Assembly (NCBI RefSeq): GCF_031764535.1 | Contig: NZ_CP134499.1 | Span: forward strand, 2,232,001 to 2,296,000 | DNA length: 64,000 bases | Reading direction: 5' to 3' | Origin: Pseudomonas sp. SG20056 | Lineage (GTDB): Bacteria; Pseudomonadota; Gammaproteobacteria; Pseudomonadales; Pseudomonadaceae | Shown here: positions 26,126 to 34,189 of the stretch, piece after piece | Position numbering within the stretch: the first letter of the stretch is position 1 | Layout of the letters: every line of letters begins with the position of its first letter | Program-made: the position numbers and the translations under genes | Notes under the pieces: generated by a model | What the model saw: only the letters and a program-made list of their open reading frames with translations | Told to the model about the DNA's origin: nothing | Databases searched by the model: none

Positions 26126-26803
26126 ATGCACAGCGTGGCGATAAGCCTGGTGTACAGCCTTAGTGCGATAGCCTGGTTGCTGTTCTGGCGTCGCAGTCTC
26201 GCGATGCCAGCCCTGCTGCAGCGCTATCCGCTGTTGCTGGCCCCCTGGTTGGGCGGCGCACTGGTGCAGTTGGTTGGCGCCGCGCTGGTGCTACATCCTG
26301 ATACATCGGCAGACAAGGAGTTTGAAGCCGTGCTGTTCGATGTGCTGCATGCCCGCGCTGACCTCGTGCTATCCGCCTCAGCCAGTATTCTGGTGGTCGC
26401 CACAGTGGTCTACGGCATGCAACAGCAATCGCCACCGCCACAGACCTTTATCCGCCTGATGTCTTACGCCATGGTGGCGCTATTGGGTTTTATGCTGCCG
26501 ATAGTCTGGATACCGCACACTCAGACCGAGTGGATGCGCCTTTTGCGGCATATACAGACAGCTGCCTTCAACTGGGGCCTGCTACTGGTTTGCGCAGGCT
26601 TGATAACCTTGCTCGAAGACCTGATGCGTAACGAAAACAGCGCCGTAACCAGCGGCCACGGCACCGAACCCTTAGTCGGAGCCCAGGGTCATGTTCCGGT
26701 CACCGCTGCTGGCGCTGATTCTCCAGCGCTGACCAAGGGCGTAGAACACCCCCAATCCGCCGAAGAACGCCATAAACACACCGCCGGCCAGCAGCACCCA
26801 TAG
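26126..26803 (+). CDS. Polytopic membrane protein linked to the DUF2589 genes
   Basis: A 225-residue inner-membrane protein with four probable membrane segments: about 5-22, 38-56, 85-102 and 112-128, with a further one near 150-165. The last 60 residues are polar and of low complexity (from NENSAVTSGHG). That tail is encoded over the 3' end of an opposite-strand gene (132-nt overlap), so it may be a late extension. The start is TGATCATG, two bases after the DUF2589 stop, so it is translationally coupled. No family recognised. Confidence 0.6.
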   Translation: MHSVAISLVYSLSAIAWLLFWRRSLAMPALLQRYPLLLAPWLGGALVQLVGAALVLHPDTSADKEFEAVLFDVLHARADLVLSASASILVVATVVYGMQQQSPPPQTFIRLMSYAMVALLGFMLPIVWIPHTQTEWMRLLRHIQTAAFNWGLLLVCAGLITLLEDLMRNENSAVTSGHGTEPLVGAQGHVPVTAAGADSPALTKGVEHPQSAEERHKHTAGQQHP

Positions 26804-27082
26804 CTCACTGGTGGCAACGGGATCAGTGGCTGCGGCGTGGATCATCCACAGGCCCATCAACGACAGGCACAGACCGACACTAACGCCCAGTACTGTGCGT
26901 AGCCGGCTGCTGTGATGACCTTGATGTTTCTGGATCAGCTCCAGCAGTTCCTCGATATCCTCCGGCTGTACGCCAGTGTTCGCGTCATCAACCAGCTCCA
27001 CTGCACCAAATACCAGGCGCATACGGATGGCCTTATCCAGCCACCCCTGCTCACTGGTGTTGATAATTACCGACTTGCTCAT
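26672..27082 (-). CDS. Two-TM membrane protein in the cluster
   Basis: A 136-residue protein with a soluble N-terminal half (VIINTSEQGWLDKAIRMRLV, then QPEDIEELLELIQKH) and two membrane helices (VLGVSVGLCLSLMGLWMI and WVLLAGGVFMAFFGGLGVFY). It has the shared TCCTGCTGAA element 56 nt before its start and so belongs to the proposed regulon. It converges on and overlaps the preceding membrane-protein gene by 132 nt. Family unknown. Confidence 0.65.
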   Translation of the reverse strand: MSKSVIINTSEQGWLDKAIRMRLVFGAVELVDDANTGVQPEDIEELLELIQKHQGHHSSRLRTVLGVSVGLCLSLMGLWMIHAAATDPVATSELWVLLAGGVFMAFFGGLGVFYALGQRWRISASSGDRNMTLGSD

Positions 27083-27138
27083 GATGAAACCCCTTGCTAG
27101 GTATGGAATCTCAGCCTAGGGGTCGGTACTCAAGCAAC

Positions 27139-27148
27139 TTCAGCAGGA
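27139..27148 (-). promoter_or_regulatory. Shared cluster element, copy 5
   Basis: TCCTGCTGAA on the minus strand, exact over the 10-nt core, 56 nt before the start at 27082; CCTAGG follows at -10 distance. Confidence 0.5.
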
Positions 27149-27225
27149 GTCGTTTCCACGGCAAACATCCTGCCTCCGGCTAGGCTTTACTGAGTAAGCA
27201 CTCAGTCTGAGTAACGGAGAGACAC

Positions 27226-27441
27226 ATGAGCGAAGAGGAAAACAAACCGCTGACGCTATGGGAGATGTTGCAAAGCGTGCTGAGTGCAGCGCTCGGTGTG
27301 CAAAGCGGGAAAAACCGTACTCGCGACTTCTCACGCGGCAAGCCTAGCCACTTCATCATTCTCGGCGTGTTATTCACGGTCGTGTTTGTGTTGGTGATCT
27401 TCGGCATCGTCAAACTGGTGCTGCACCTGGCCGGCGTCTGA
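27226..27441 (+). CDS. DUF2970 small membrane protein
   Basis: A 71-residue protein with the DUF2970 pattern: TLWEMLQSVLSAALGVQS, NRTRDFSRGKPSHFI, then one membrane helix (ILGVLFTVVFVLVIFGIVKL). Function unknown; widespread in proteobacteria. A ribosome-binding site (CGGAGAG) precedes the ATG. It ends 1 nt before the stop of the opposing binding-protein gene. A degenerate TCCTGC element occurs 50-60 nt upstream but is too weak to call. Confidence 0.85.
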   Translation: MSEEENKPLTLWEMLQSVLSAALGVQSGKNRTRDFSRGKPSHFIILGVLFTVVFVLVIFGIVKLVLHLAGV

Positions 27442-27442
27442 C

Positions 27443-28555
27443 TTACGGCAACAGCGGTTTGATGGAGAAGCCGTAGTCCTTGATCTGCGGATGGTACACC
27501 GCGCTGAACTGGCGAAAATCCAGGCCATAGCCGGGCATCTTGAGGCGCTGTTTCAAGTAAGCAGCCTGCTTGGCATCCAGCAGGCTGAACAGCTGATCAA
27601 CCCGGTCCTTACCGCCGCGTGCGGCAAAATCCAGCCCGGCATGGTAGTCATGCAGCATCACCATGGCCCAGCCGCCGAGGGTGAAATGTCCACCGACCAG
27701 GACACAAAGCTTACGGTCTATACGCGCCTGCAGGACCTCATCTGAATTATTCAGCGCCGACAGGTAAATATCCTGCCCTGGCTGCCTGCCCAATTCCTCT
27801 GCGGCCTGCATCACGCCAAAGGCCATTTCATCATTGGCTGACCACACCAGCTGCACTTCGGGATGGCGCGGTAGCATCAACTGCGCTTGCTCATAGGCGC
27901 GCTGACGTTTCCACTCGCCCTGCAGCGTCTGCTGCAGCTTGATCTCAGGGTGTTCGCGCAAGGCGCGGTGCAAGCCGTCTTCGCGCAGGCTGGAGGATGG
28001 TGTTAACCGAACACCAGCAAACGCCAGTAGGCTACCCGGTTTACCTTTCAGCTTGGCGATCAAGGCTTTCGCCATCCAGTAACCGGCTTGCTCGTCATTG
28101 GGGATCAGGCTGCCAATCCAGTTGCGGTAACGCTCACGCGAGGTGCCGATGCGCTGTTGCTGTTCTGGGGTCAGGGTGCTGTGCAGGGAAAACAGCTTGA
28201 TCGGACTATCGGCAAACAGCCTGAGCAACTCGGGCGCGGTATACATCTCGTTGACGAATATCAGGTAGTCCGGCTGGTTATCGCGAGTGAGTAGATCGCG
28301 GGCTTTTTCCAGCAACTGTGGCGGGTTGCGCTCGCCATAGATAATTTCCAGCTGCATGCCCAGATCATCGGCCGCGGCCTGCATAAAATCGCTATAGCCC
28401 ACCCAGAATGGCTCGTCAGAAAAGCCCGGGTTGAGAAATACCACCGATGCCGGTGCCTTGTCCGTGACGCGCGGGTTTTCGGCGAGAGCCTGAGCTATCA
28501 GGCAAAACGTCAATAAACATACTGCACTAACAGCAATTAAAAGGGACCTGAACAC
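27443..28555 (-). CDS. Periplasmic sugar-type substrate-binding protein (orphan)
   Basis: A 370-residue exported protein of the periplasmic-binding/LacI-like fold (type 1). The signal peptide begins at a GTG (28555) after AGGAGG and reads FRSLLIAVSAVCLLT...ALAE. Typical features are VVFLNPGFSDEPFWVGYSDF at the N lobe and VWSANDEMAFGVMQAAEELG in the second lobe. No ABC permease or ATPase gene is adjacent, so it is an orphan that may serve a distant transporter or feed a sensor. The longer frame to 28603 would put 16 basic residues before the signal peptide. Confidence 0.75.
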   Translation of the reverse strand: MFRSLLIAVSAVCLLTFCLIAQALAENPRVTDKAPASVVFLNPGFSDEPFWVGYSDFMQAAADDLGMQLEIIYGERNPPQLLEKARDLLTRDNQPDYLIFVNEMYTAPELLRLFADSPIKLFSLHSTLTPEQQQRIGTSRERYRNWIGSLIPNDEQAGYWMAKALIAKLKGKPGSLLAFAGVRLTPSSSLREDGLHRALREHPEIKLQQTLQGEWKRQRAYEQAQLMLPRHPEVQLVWSANDEMAFGVMQAAEELGRQPGQDIYLSALNNSDEVLQARIDRKLCVLVGGHFTLGGWAMVMLHDYHAGLDFAARGGKDRVDQLFSLLDAKQAAYLKQRLKMPGYGLDFRQFSAVYHPQIKDYGFSIKPLLP

Positions 28556-28702
28556 GCCATGCCTCCTGAAGGGACGCAGAGTATATCGGCAAAGCCATAG
28601 CAATTAGCCATCTAGCGCGAGATGCATGGCTGTGCAACCAAGACGACGCCCCACGCAATCGTTACAATCGCGGCCACTCCCGCCCTCGCTCATCGGTGTT
28701 TT

Positions 28703-29269
28703 ATGTCGCCTCTGGAAATCATCGCTTCAGCCTTTGGCGTATGGGCCGTCTGGCTGACCGTGCGGCAAAACCGCTGGTGCTGGCCGCTGGGCTTGCTGAT
28801 GGTGCTGATGTACGCCTGGATCTTCTATGACGGCAAGCTGTACTCAAACATGCTGCTGCAAGGCGTGTATGCGGTATTGCAGGGCTACGGCTGGTGGCAA
28901 TGGACGCGTGGCGGCAGCAGCCATACGGGCGTGCAGGTCAGCCGGCTTAGCCAGCAGGGCATATCGATCAGCCTAGCTATGGGCACAGTTGGCGCCCTTG
29001 TGCTCGGTTACCTGATGGCGACCTTCACCGATGCTGCCGCGCCCTGGCAGGATGCCGCACTGAGTGCCTTCAGCCTAGTCGCCCAAGTCTGGATGGCGCA
29101 GAAACGTGTTGAATGCTGGCCACTCTGGATAGTTCTCGACCTGCTCTTCGTGGCGCTGTTTGTACAACAGGGCCTGTACCCGACGGCAGCACTCTATGGG
29201 CTGTTTACCCTCTTGGCAGTCAATGGCTGGCTAACCTGGCGACGTGATCGCGCGCTGGTCAACGCATGA
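28703..29269 (+). CDS. pnuC: PnuC-family nicotinamide riboside transporter
   Basis: A 188-residue inner-membrane protein with six to seven helices. PnuC features include NRWCWPLGLLMVLMYAWIFY, the W-Q-W motif in GYGWWQWTRGG, and WIVLDLLFVALFV. It moves nicotinamide riboside by facilitated diffusion, trapped by phosphorylation. The next gene encodes an NadR-like riboside kinase overlapping by 4 nt, which supports this over thiamine (PnuT) transport. The ATG at 28703 gives family length; the longer frame adds 27 residues without membrane character. Confidence 0.85.
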   Translation: MSPLEIIASAFGVWAVWLTVRQNRWCWPLGLLMVLMYAWIFYDGKLYSNMLLQGVYAVLQGYGWWQWTRGGSSHTGVQVSRLSQQGISISLAMGTVGALVLGYLMATFTDAAAPWQDAALSAFSLVAQVWMAQKRVECWPLWIVLDLLFVALFVQQGLYPTAALYGLFTLLAVNGWLTWRRDRALVNA

Positions 29270-29796
29270 AGGTACTGGTGCTCACTGGGCCTGAATCCAG
29301 TGGCAAAAGCTGGCTGGCCGAACATATTCAGGCGACTTTTGGTGGATTGCTAGTCGGCGAGTACGTGCGGCATTTTATCGAGCGCGAGCAGCGCGACACC
29401 TGCTACGCCGACATCAGCGCAATCGCTCAGGGCCAACTGGCCTGGGAAGACCAAGCCAGAGCGGCGCGGCCCGAGCTGCTGATTCTCGATACTCACCTGC
29501 TGAGCAATATGCTCTGGAGTCAGCAGCTGTTTGGTGATTGCCCCGCCTGGATTGAGCACGCCTTGCTCGAACGTGATTACCACCTGCACCTGTTGCTAAA
29601 CCCGGTGGATGTGCCCTGGGTCGATGATGGTCAACGCTGCCAGCCGGAATTGGCCCAGCGCCTGACGTTCTACCAACAGTGCGAGCACTGGTTGCGGCTC
29701 CACCAACAGCCGCTGCAGTGCATTCAGGGCGACTGGGCGCAGCGCCGTGAGCAGACGCTGAAGACAGTGGCGCACTGGCTCAATTCAATGCAGTAG
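29266..29796 (+). CDS. NadR-like ATPase (ribosylnicotinamide kinase domain)
   Basis: A 176-residue P-loop kinase related to the C-terminal domain of NadR. The Walker A is GPESSGKS (residues 8-15), followed by GEYVRHFIE and LLILDTHLL. It would phosphorylate nicotinamide riboside to NMN as it enters through PnuC, driving uptake in NAD salvage. The start overlaps the pnuC stop (ATGA), so the two are coupled. It lacks the adenylyltransferase and DNA-binding domains of full-length NadR. The 3' end overlaps the opposing DUF3429 gene by 12 nt. Confidence 0.85.
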   Translation: MKVLVLTGPESSGKSWLAEHIQATFGGLLVGEYVRHFIEREQRDTCYADISAIAQGQLAWEDQARAARPELLILDTHLLSNMLWSQQLFGDCPAWIEHALLERDYHLHLLLNPVDVPWVDDGQRCQPELAQRLTFYQQCEHWLRLHQQPLQCIQGDWAQRREQTLKTVAHWLNSMQ

Positions 29797-30252
29797 CACA
29801 CTGGCCCAGGCCAGTAACAGGCTCAGGCAGACGATAATCGTCAGCGGCCGGCGCAGGCTGGGATACCACTGCGGCGCCAGGCCCAGTTTCACTGCACGCA
29901 AGTCGGCGGCATACAACCCACCAAACGCCAGCAAGCACAGAGGCAAAGCCAGGCTAGTTGGCATGCCGCCACTGATCGCCAACCAACCCAGCAACGGCGG
30001 TACCACCGACAGCCCCAGCTGTATCTGCGCCGGCTCACCGGCATTTTCCGCGCGCATGGCCAGCCCCCAGTGAATCGCCCCCATAAAGGCCAGGATCACT
30101 GCCGCGTAGTCCAGCAAGGCAGCCAGTACTACCACCCGCCAACCCTCTGGCGTCACCCAGATGCCCAATGCCCCAGTGACAAAAGGCACCAGCCCGGCAT
30201 AGCCCAGTAACAACGCCAATTTAGGCGGTTGTGATGCGTCGAATGGATGCAT
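29785..30252 (-). CDS. DUF3429 membrane protein
   Basis: A 155-residue inner-membrane protein with five hydrophobic helices. The DUF3429 signature includes GYAGLVPFVTGAL, YAAVILAFMGAIHWGLAM and LGLSVVPPLLGWLA. No function is established for the family. It converges on and overlaps the NadR-like gene by 12 nt. Confidence 0.85.
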   Translation of the reverse strand: MHPFDASQPPKLALLLGYAGLVPFVTGALGIWVTPEGWRVVVLAALLDYAAVILAFMGAIHWGLAMRAENAGEPAQIQLGLSVVPPLLGWLAISGGMPTSLALPLCLLAFGGLYAADLRAVKLGLAPQWYPSLRRPLTIIVCLSLLLAWASVLLH

Positions 30253-30412
30253 GAACTCACTCCAGTGAATTAATTCGTCATAAACCGCACTGTAAAACCA
30301 TCTTCAGGCCTAAAAGAAGACTATTTACTGGGTTTCGTAGTAATGGCTGCTTGCCATAGGCTGCGGCAATTGGCATAAAAACAACAAATAAAAACGCCAC
30401 AAGGAAGTATCC

Positions 30413-32326
30413 ATGCGCATTCTCCGTCGAGCCCTGTATGGGCTTCTTTTGTTGCTGGTGGTAGGGCTGCTGGTCGCCCTGTACTTCATCGCCAACCCCA
30501 ACCTACCGGTCTATCAGCAACCCGACAAACTGCACTACCTCGATCAATGGTCCGCAGAAGAACGTCAGACCTACTACTACACCCCTCAGGGTACCCAGGT
30601 GAAAGGTCTGCGTTATGAATGGTTCAGCGCTCTGGAGCTGCCATTCAGCAGTAACAAGTTCGCCACCCCGGATTATCTTGCGCGTTTCGGTTTTCTCGTC
30701 GACCCCGCCCAACAGCCCACGCAGCTGAACCCCGGCAACCTGCCTGTCGGCTTTGCCCGGCATGCCGATGCGGAAAGTGGCGAGCATTACCTGGATATCA
30801 GCTGCGCCGCCTGCCACACCGGCGAGCTGCGCTATAAGGGCCAGGCCGTGCGCATCGACGGCGGCGCGGCGCTGCATTCGTTGGCGTCCACCGTACCCAC
30901 AGTGCGTGGCGGCAGTTTCGGCCAAGCGCTCGGCATGAGTATGGCCTTCACCTATTACAACCCGCTGAAATTCCGCCGCTTCGCCAAGCAGGTACTCGGC
31001 GATGAATACACCAGCCAAAAAGCGCAATTACGCCGCGACTTCAAGGTCGTACTCGACCGCCTGCTCGGCACCGCGTTCAATGATTGGCACCGCGGCCTTT
31101 ATCCGACCGAGGAAGGTTTTGGCCGTACCGATGCCTTCGGCCGGATTGCCAACAGCGTTTTTGGTGATGCCATTGACCCGAGCAACTACCGAGTCGCCAA
31201 TGCCCCAGTGAGCTATCCGCAGGTCTGGGATATCTGGAAATTCGACTGGGTACAGTGGAACGGCTCAGCCATGCAGCCCATGGCACGCAACGTTGGCGAG
31301 GCCCTGGGGGTCGGCGCCACCTTGCGCCTGCTGAATACCGACGGCCACCCGGTGGCAGAGGCCGAGCGCTACGCCTCCAGCGTACGCCTGCGTGACCTGT
31401 TCACCCTGGAGGAAACCCTCAAGCAACTACAACCGCCTACTTGGCCAGAAGAGGTGTTCGGCAAGGTCGATCTGCCGTTGGCCAGCCGTGGCCGCGCACT
31501 GTTTGCAGAAAACTGCGCCTACTGCCATGCACCTGATCCGAAGAAGCCAGATGAGCGTTTTGCCCCTGCCCGCGACCCGGAATGGCGTATGCGTGTGGTA
31601 CCAACTTCCATAGTCGGCACCGACCCGACCACAGCGGACAATATCGCCGACCACCGCTTCGATATCAGCAAACTGGGCTGGACCAAGGCCGAGCTGAGCA
31701 AGCTGGATGTACGCCTGTTTGGCGCCACGCTGGACGATATCGATATGCGCAGCATCTCCAGCGCCAAGGCCCTGGCCTATGTCACCGCCTATGTGGAAAA
31801 CCGCGCCTATCAGGATGCCGGCATTTCCGAGCGTGAACGCTGGCGTATGGACGGTTTTGGCCTGCCGATTGGCGTGCAGGAAAAACGCGGCTACAAGGCG
31901 CGTCCTCTGGATGGCATCTGGGCCACGCCGCCGTTCCTGCATAACGGCTCGGTGCCGACTCTCTTTCAGTTGCTGTCGCCAGTGTCTGAGCGACAAACCC
32001 AGTTCTGGGTGGGCAACTTCGAGTTCAACCCAAAACAGATTGGCTATAACAGCGAAAAATTCACCGGCGGTTTCCACTTCGATACCCAGGTCACCGGCAA
32101 CAGCAATCGCGGCCATGAATTCCGCGCGGGATGCCGTGAAGACGGCGTGATTGGCCGCGCCCTGCAACCGGAAGAGCGCTGGGCGCTGATCGAATACCTC
32201 AAGGTCTTGGGCAACCCGGCTCTGGAACAGCAACTACAGCCTGTGGCCGCCAAAGAGTGGCCCCCGGCCCGTCTTGCCAGAACTGAAACGCATGCGGTCT
32301 GTGAACCGCACACTGAGAATAATTAA
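30413..32326 (+). CDS. RoxA-like dihaem c-type cytochrome (peroxidase/dioxygenase superfamily)
   Basis: A 637-residue protein with an N-terminal membrane anchor or uncleaved signal (RRALYGLLLLLVVGLLVALYF) and two haem c sites, CAACH (residues 131-135) and CAYCH (368-372). The wide gap between haems, and blocks such as RTDAFGRIANSVF and WVQWNGSAMQPMARNVGEAL, resemble the RoxA/RoxB rubber-dioxygenase group more than small cytochrome c peroxidases. A role in oxidising a hydrophobic substrate or peroxide in the periplasm is inferred. The catalase-fold gene 14 nt downstream is probably its partner. Confidence 0.75.
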   Translation: MRILRRALYGLLLLLVVGLLVALYFIANPNLPVYQQPDKLHYLDQWSAEERQTYYYTPQGTQVKGLRYEWFSALELPFSSNKFATPDYLARFGFLVDPAQQPTQLNPGNLPVGFARHADAESGEHYLDISCAACHTGELRYKGQAVRIDGGAALHSLASTVPTVRGGSFGQALGMSMAFTYYNPLKFRRFAKQVLGDEYTSQKAQLRRDFKVVLDRLLGTAFNDWHRGLYPTEEGFGRTDAFGRIANSVFGDAIDPSNYRVANAPVSYPQVWDIWKFDWVQWNGSAMQPMARNVGEALGVGATLRLLNTDGHPVAEAERYASSVRLRDLFTLEETLKQLQPPTWPEEVFGKVDLPLASRGRALFAENCAYCHAPDPKKPDERFAPARDPEWRMRVVPTSIVGTDPTTADNIADHRFDISKLGWTKAELSKLDVRLFGATLDDIDMRSISSAKALAYVTAYVENRAYQDAGISERERWRMDGFGLPIGVQEKRGYKARPLDGIWATPPFLHNGSVPTLFQLLSPVSERQTQFWVGNFEFNPKQIGYNSEKFTGGFHFDTQVTGNSNRGHEFRAGCREDGVIGRALQPEERWALIEYLKVLGNPALEQQLQPVAAKEWPPARLARTETHAVCEPHTENN

Positions 32327-32340
32327 AAGGAATTGACTCC

Positions 32341-33474
32341 ATGTTTAAACGATTCTGGCTCTGGCTTGGCCGCGTACTGGGCAAATTGCTAGCGCTTGTA
32401 TTGGCCATAGGCATTGGCGGCTGGGCCATCGGGGCGGCCTATTACGGTTGGAAGTTCTCCGGCCCGGTATCCACTGAAGAGCAGATCCCTGCCGATGAAG
32501 CCGCGCTCACCCAAGGCATCATCGAGGATGCCATTCGTGTGGTCGAGCAGCACCGTGACAACACACGAGTACTGCGCGATGCCCACGCCAAGGCGCATGG
32601 CTGCGTAAAGGCCGAAGTCACCGTCAGTGCTGATATCGATAGCAGCCTGCAACGCGGTGTGCTCAGCGAACCAGGGAAAACCTGGCAAGCCTGGATGCGC
32701 CTGTCCAACGGTAATGCCTACCCGCAATTTGACCGTGCTCGCGATGCGCGCGGCATGGCGATCAAGCTGTTGGATGTCCCCGGTGAAAAACTGACGCAAA
32801 GCCCGCAGCACGCCAGCGAGCAGGACTTTGTGATGTTCAACCACCCAGCGTTTTTCGTGCGCAACGTGGCCGAGTACAAAAGCAATTTCGCCGCCCAGGC
32901 CGACGGTAAAAAGGCCATGGCCTTCTTCCCCAGCTGGAACCCTAGCACCTGGGAAATCCGCCACCTGATCATCGCCCTGAAAACACTGTCCCCTGCCCCT
33001 GAAACCCCCGTGGCAACCACCTACAACTCTATCGCCCCATTCAAACTGGGTGAGCACAACATCAAGTACCGGGTTATTCCTCAACCGGAAGCCTGCCCGG
33101 AGTACCAGTTGCCTGAACAGAATCAGGACCTGCCGAATTTCCTGCGCAATGCGCTGTACCAGCAGTTGTCGCTGGATCGCGTACCCGCCTGTTTTGCCCT
33201 GCAGATTCAGCGGCAGAACGCGGAGTACTACATGCCCATCGAAGACCCCAGCGTTGAATGGAGCGAAGCCATTTCGCCGTTCGAAACCGTCGCCACCATC
33301 AAAGTGCCTGCGCAGGACTTTGATAGCCGCGAGCAGAACCTGTTCTGTGACAACCTCTCCTTCAATCCCTGGCATGCGCTGCCCGAACATCGCCCGATTG
33401 GCGGCATCAACCGTCTACGCAAGGCGGTCTATGAGGCCGTCAGCATTTACCGGTTGGAGCGAAATCAGCCATAA
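32341..33474 (+). CDS. Membrane-tethered catalase-family protein
   Basis: A 377-residue haem protein of the catalase fold, shorter than true catalases. One N-terminal membrane helix (LLALVLAIGIGGWAIGAAYYG) tethers it to the periplasmic side. Family blocks are RDAHAKAHGCVKAEVTV (distal His in AHAKAHG), WQAWMRLSNGNAYPQFD, and the C-terminal NPWHALPEHRPIGGINRLR. It is co-transcribed with the RoxA-like cytochrome (14 nt gap). Relatives act on fatty-acid hydroperoxides in lipoxygenase pathways, so lipid-peroxide processing is a reasonable alternative to simple H2O2 removal. Confidence 0.75.
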   Translation: MFKRFWLWLGRVLGKLLALVLAIGIGGWAIGAAYYGWKFSGPVSTEEQIPADEAALTQGIIEDAIRVVEQHRDNTRVLRDAHAKAHGCVKAEVTVSADIDSSLQRGVLSEPGKTWQAWMRLSNGNAYPQFDRARDARGMAIKLLDVPGEKLTQSPQHASEQDFVMFNHPAFFVRNVAEYKSNFAAQADGKKAMAFFPSWNPSTWEIRHLIIALKTLSPAPETPVATTYNSIAPFKLGEHNIKYRVIPQPEACPEYQLPEQNQDLPNFLRNALYQQLSLDRVPACFALQIQRQNAEYYMPIEDPSVEWSEAISPFETVATIKVPAQDFDSREQNLFCDNLSFNPWHALPEHRPIGGINRLRKAVYEAVSIYRLERNQP

Positions 33475-33579
33475 AACTGTATCCAATTCTCTGTGCTACT
33501 CGGTTAACAGCTGCTGAGCTGGTAATATTCGCGCCTTGCTAAACACGCTGTTAGCCGCGTACCACCTGAGAGAAAGACC

Positions 33580-33936
33580 GTGGAATTGTTCAAAGAGTTT
33601 ATGTTCGAGGCCGCCCATCGCCTGCCTCACGTCCCTGAAGGCCACAAATGCGGGCGCCTGCATGGCCACTCCTTCAAGGTCGCGGTGTATATCGAAGGTG
33701 AAGTTGACCCCTACACCGGCTGGATTCGTGATTTTTCCGAGATCAAGGCAATCTTCAAGCCGCTCTATGAGCAGCTCGACCACAACTACCTGAACGATAT
33801 TCCTGGCCTGGAAAACCCCACCAGTGAAGTGCTGGCTAAATGGATCTGGCAGCAACTCAAGCCGTTGCTACCTGAGCTGTCGCGTATTCGCATCCACGAA
33901 ACCTGCACCAGTGGTTGCGAATACCGCGGCGATTGA
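33580..33936 (+). CDS. queD: 6-carboxy-5,6,7,8-tetrahydropterin synthase
   Basis: A 118-residue enzyme that converts dihydroneopterin triphosphate to 6-carboxytetrahydropterin, the second step of queuosine (preQ0) synthesis. Zinc ligands are in FEAAHRL and RLHGHSF, and the catalytic Cys24 is in HKCGRLHGH. The C-terminal [11 protein letters not shown] holds the substrate-binding Glu. The start is GTG, with GAGAGAAAG as ribosome-binding site. No preQ1 riboswitch is visible upstream. Confidence 0.93.
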   Translation: MELFKEFMFEAAHRLPHVPEGHKCGRLHGHSFKVAVYIEGEVDPYTGWIRDFSEIKAIFKPLYEQLDHNYLNDIPGLENPTSEVLAKWIWQQLKPLLPELSRIRIHETCTSGCEYRGD

Positions 33937-33944
33937 TTCGCCGC

Positions 33945-33967
33945 CTGGCGCCTGATCGAGGCGCCAG
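33945..33967 (+). terminator. Hairpin after queD
   Basis: CTGGCGCCT/AGGCGCCAG with a 5-nt loop, directly after the stop. No T-run. Confidence 0.5.
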
Positions 33968-34189
33968 ACCCCGCCTGTTCCTTACCGTTCTCCATTGGAT
34001 TGCCAAATCAATTGTGCTGAGCACAAGAACAACGACTGGCAAAAAATCCACCGAAAGATTTCATAAATTTGAAACCGGTTTGAAAACAAGCAGGCGAACT
34101 TGTTATTGCCCGTGCACTGCTTTAGGGTGCCCGGGCACTTTACCTGGATGGGTAAAGCTTCTTATGGATAAGCGAAAAGGAATCACAAC

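Noticed and set aside
22321..27441. Integrated prophage or Mu-like element
   Set aside because: Apart from the Mor-family gene and the muramidase there is no integrase, transposase, capsid, tail or portal gene, and no flanking direct repeat was seen.
28556..28702. TPP riboswitch upstream of pnuC, which would argue for PnuT
   Set aside because: No CTGAGA or other thi-box core is present, and the adjacent NadR-like kinase favours nicotinamide riboside.
30363..30412. Sigma-54 promoter before the RoxA-like gene (TTGGCATAAAA)
   Set aside because: GG is present but the required GC at the -12 position is absent at the correct spacing.
33475..33579. preQ1 riboswitch upstream of queD
   Set aside because: No preQ1-I or preQ1-II pattern (hairpin plus A-rich tail pairing) could be drawn in the 105 nt before the start.
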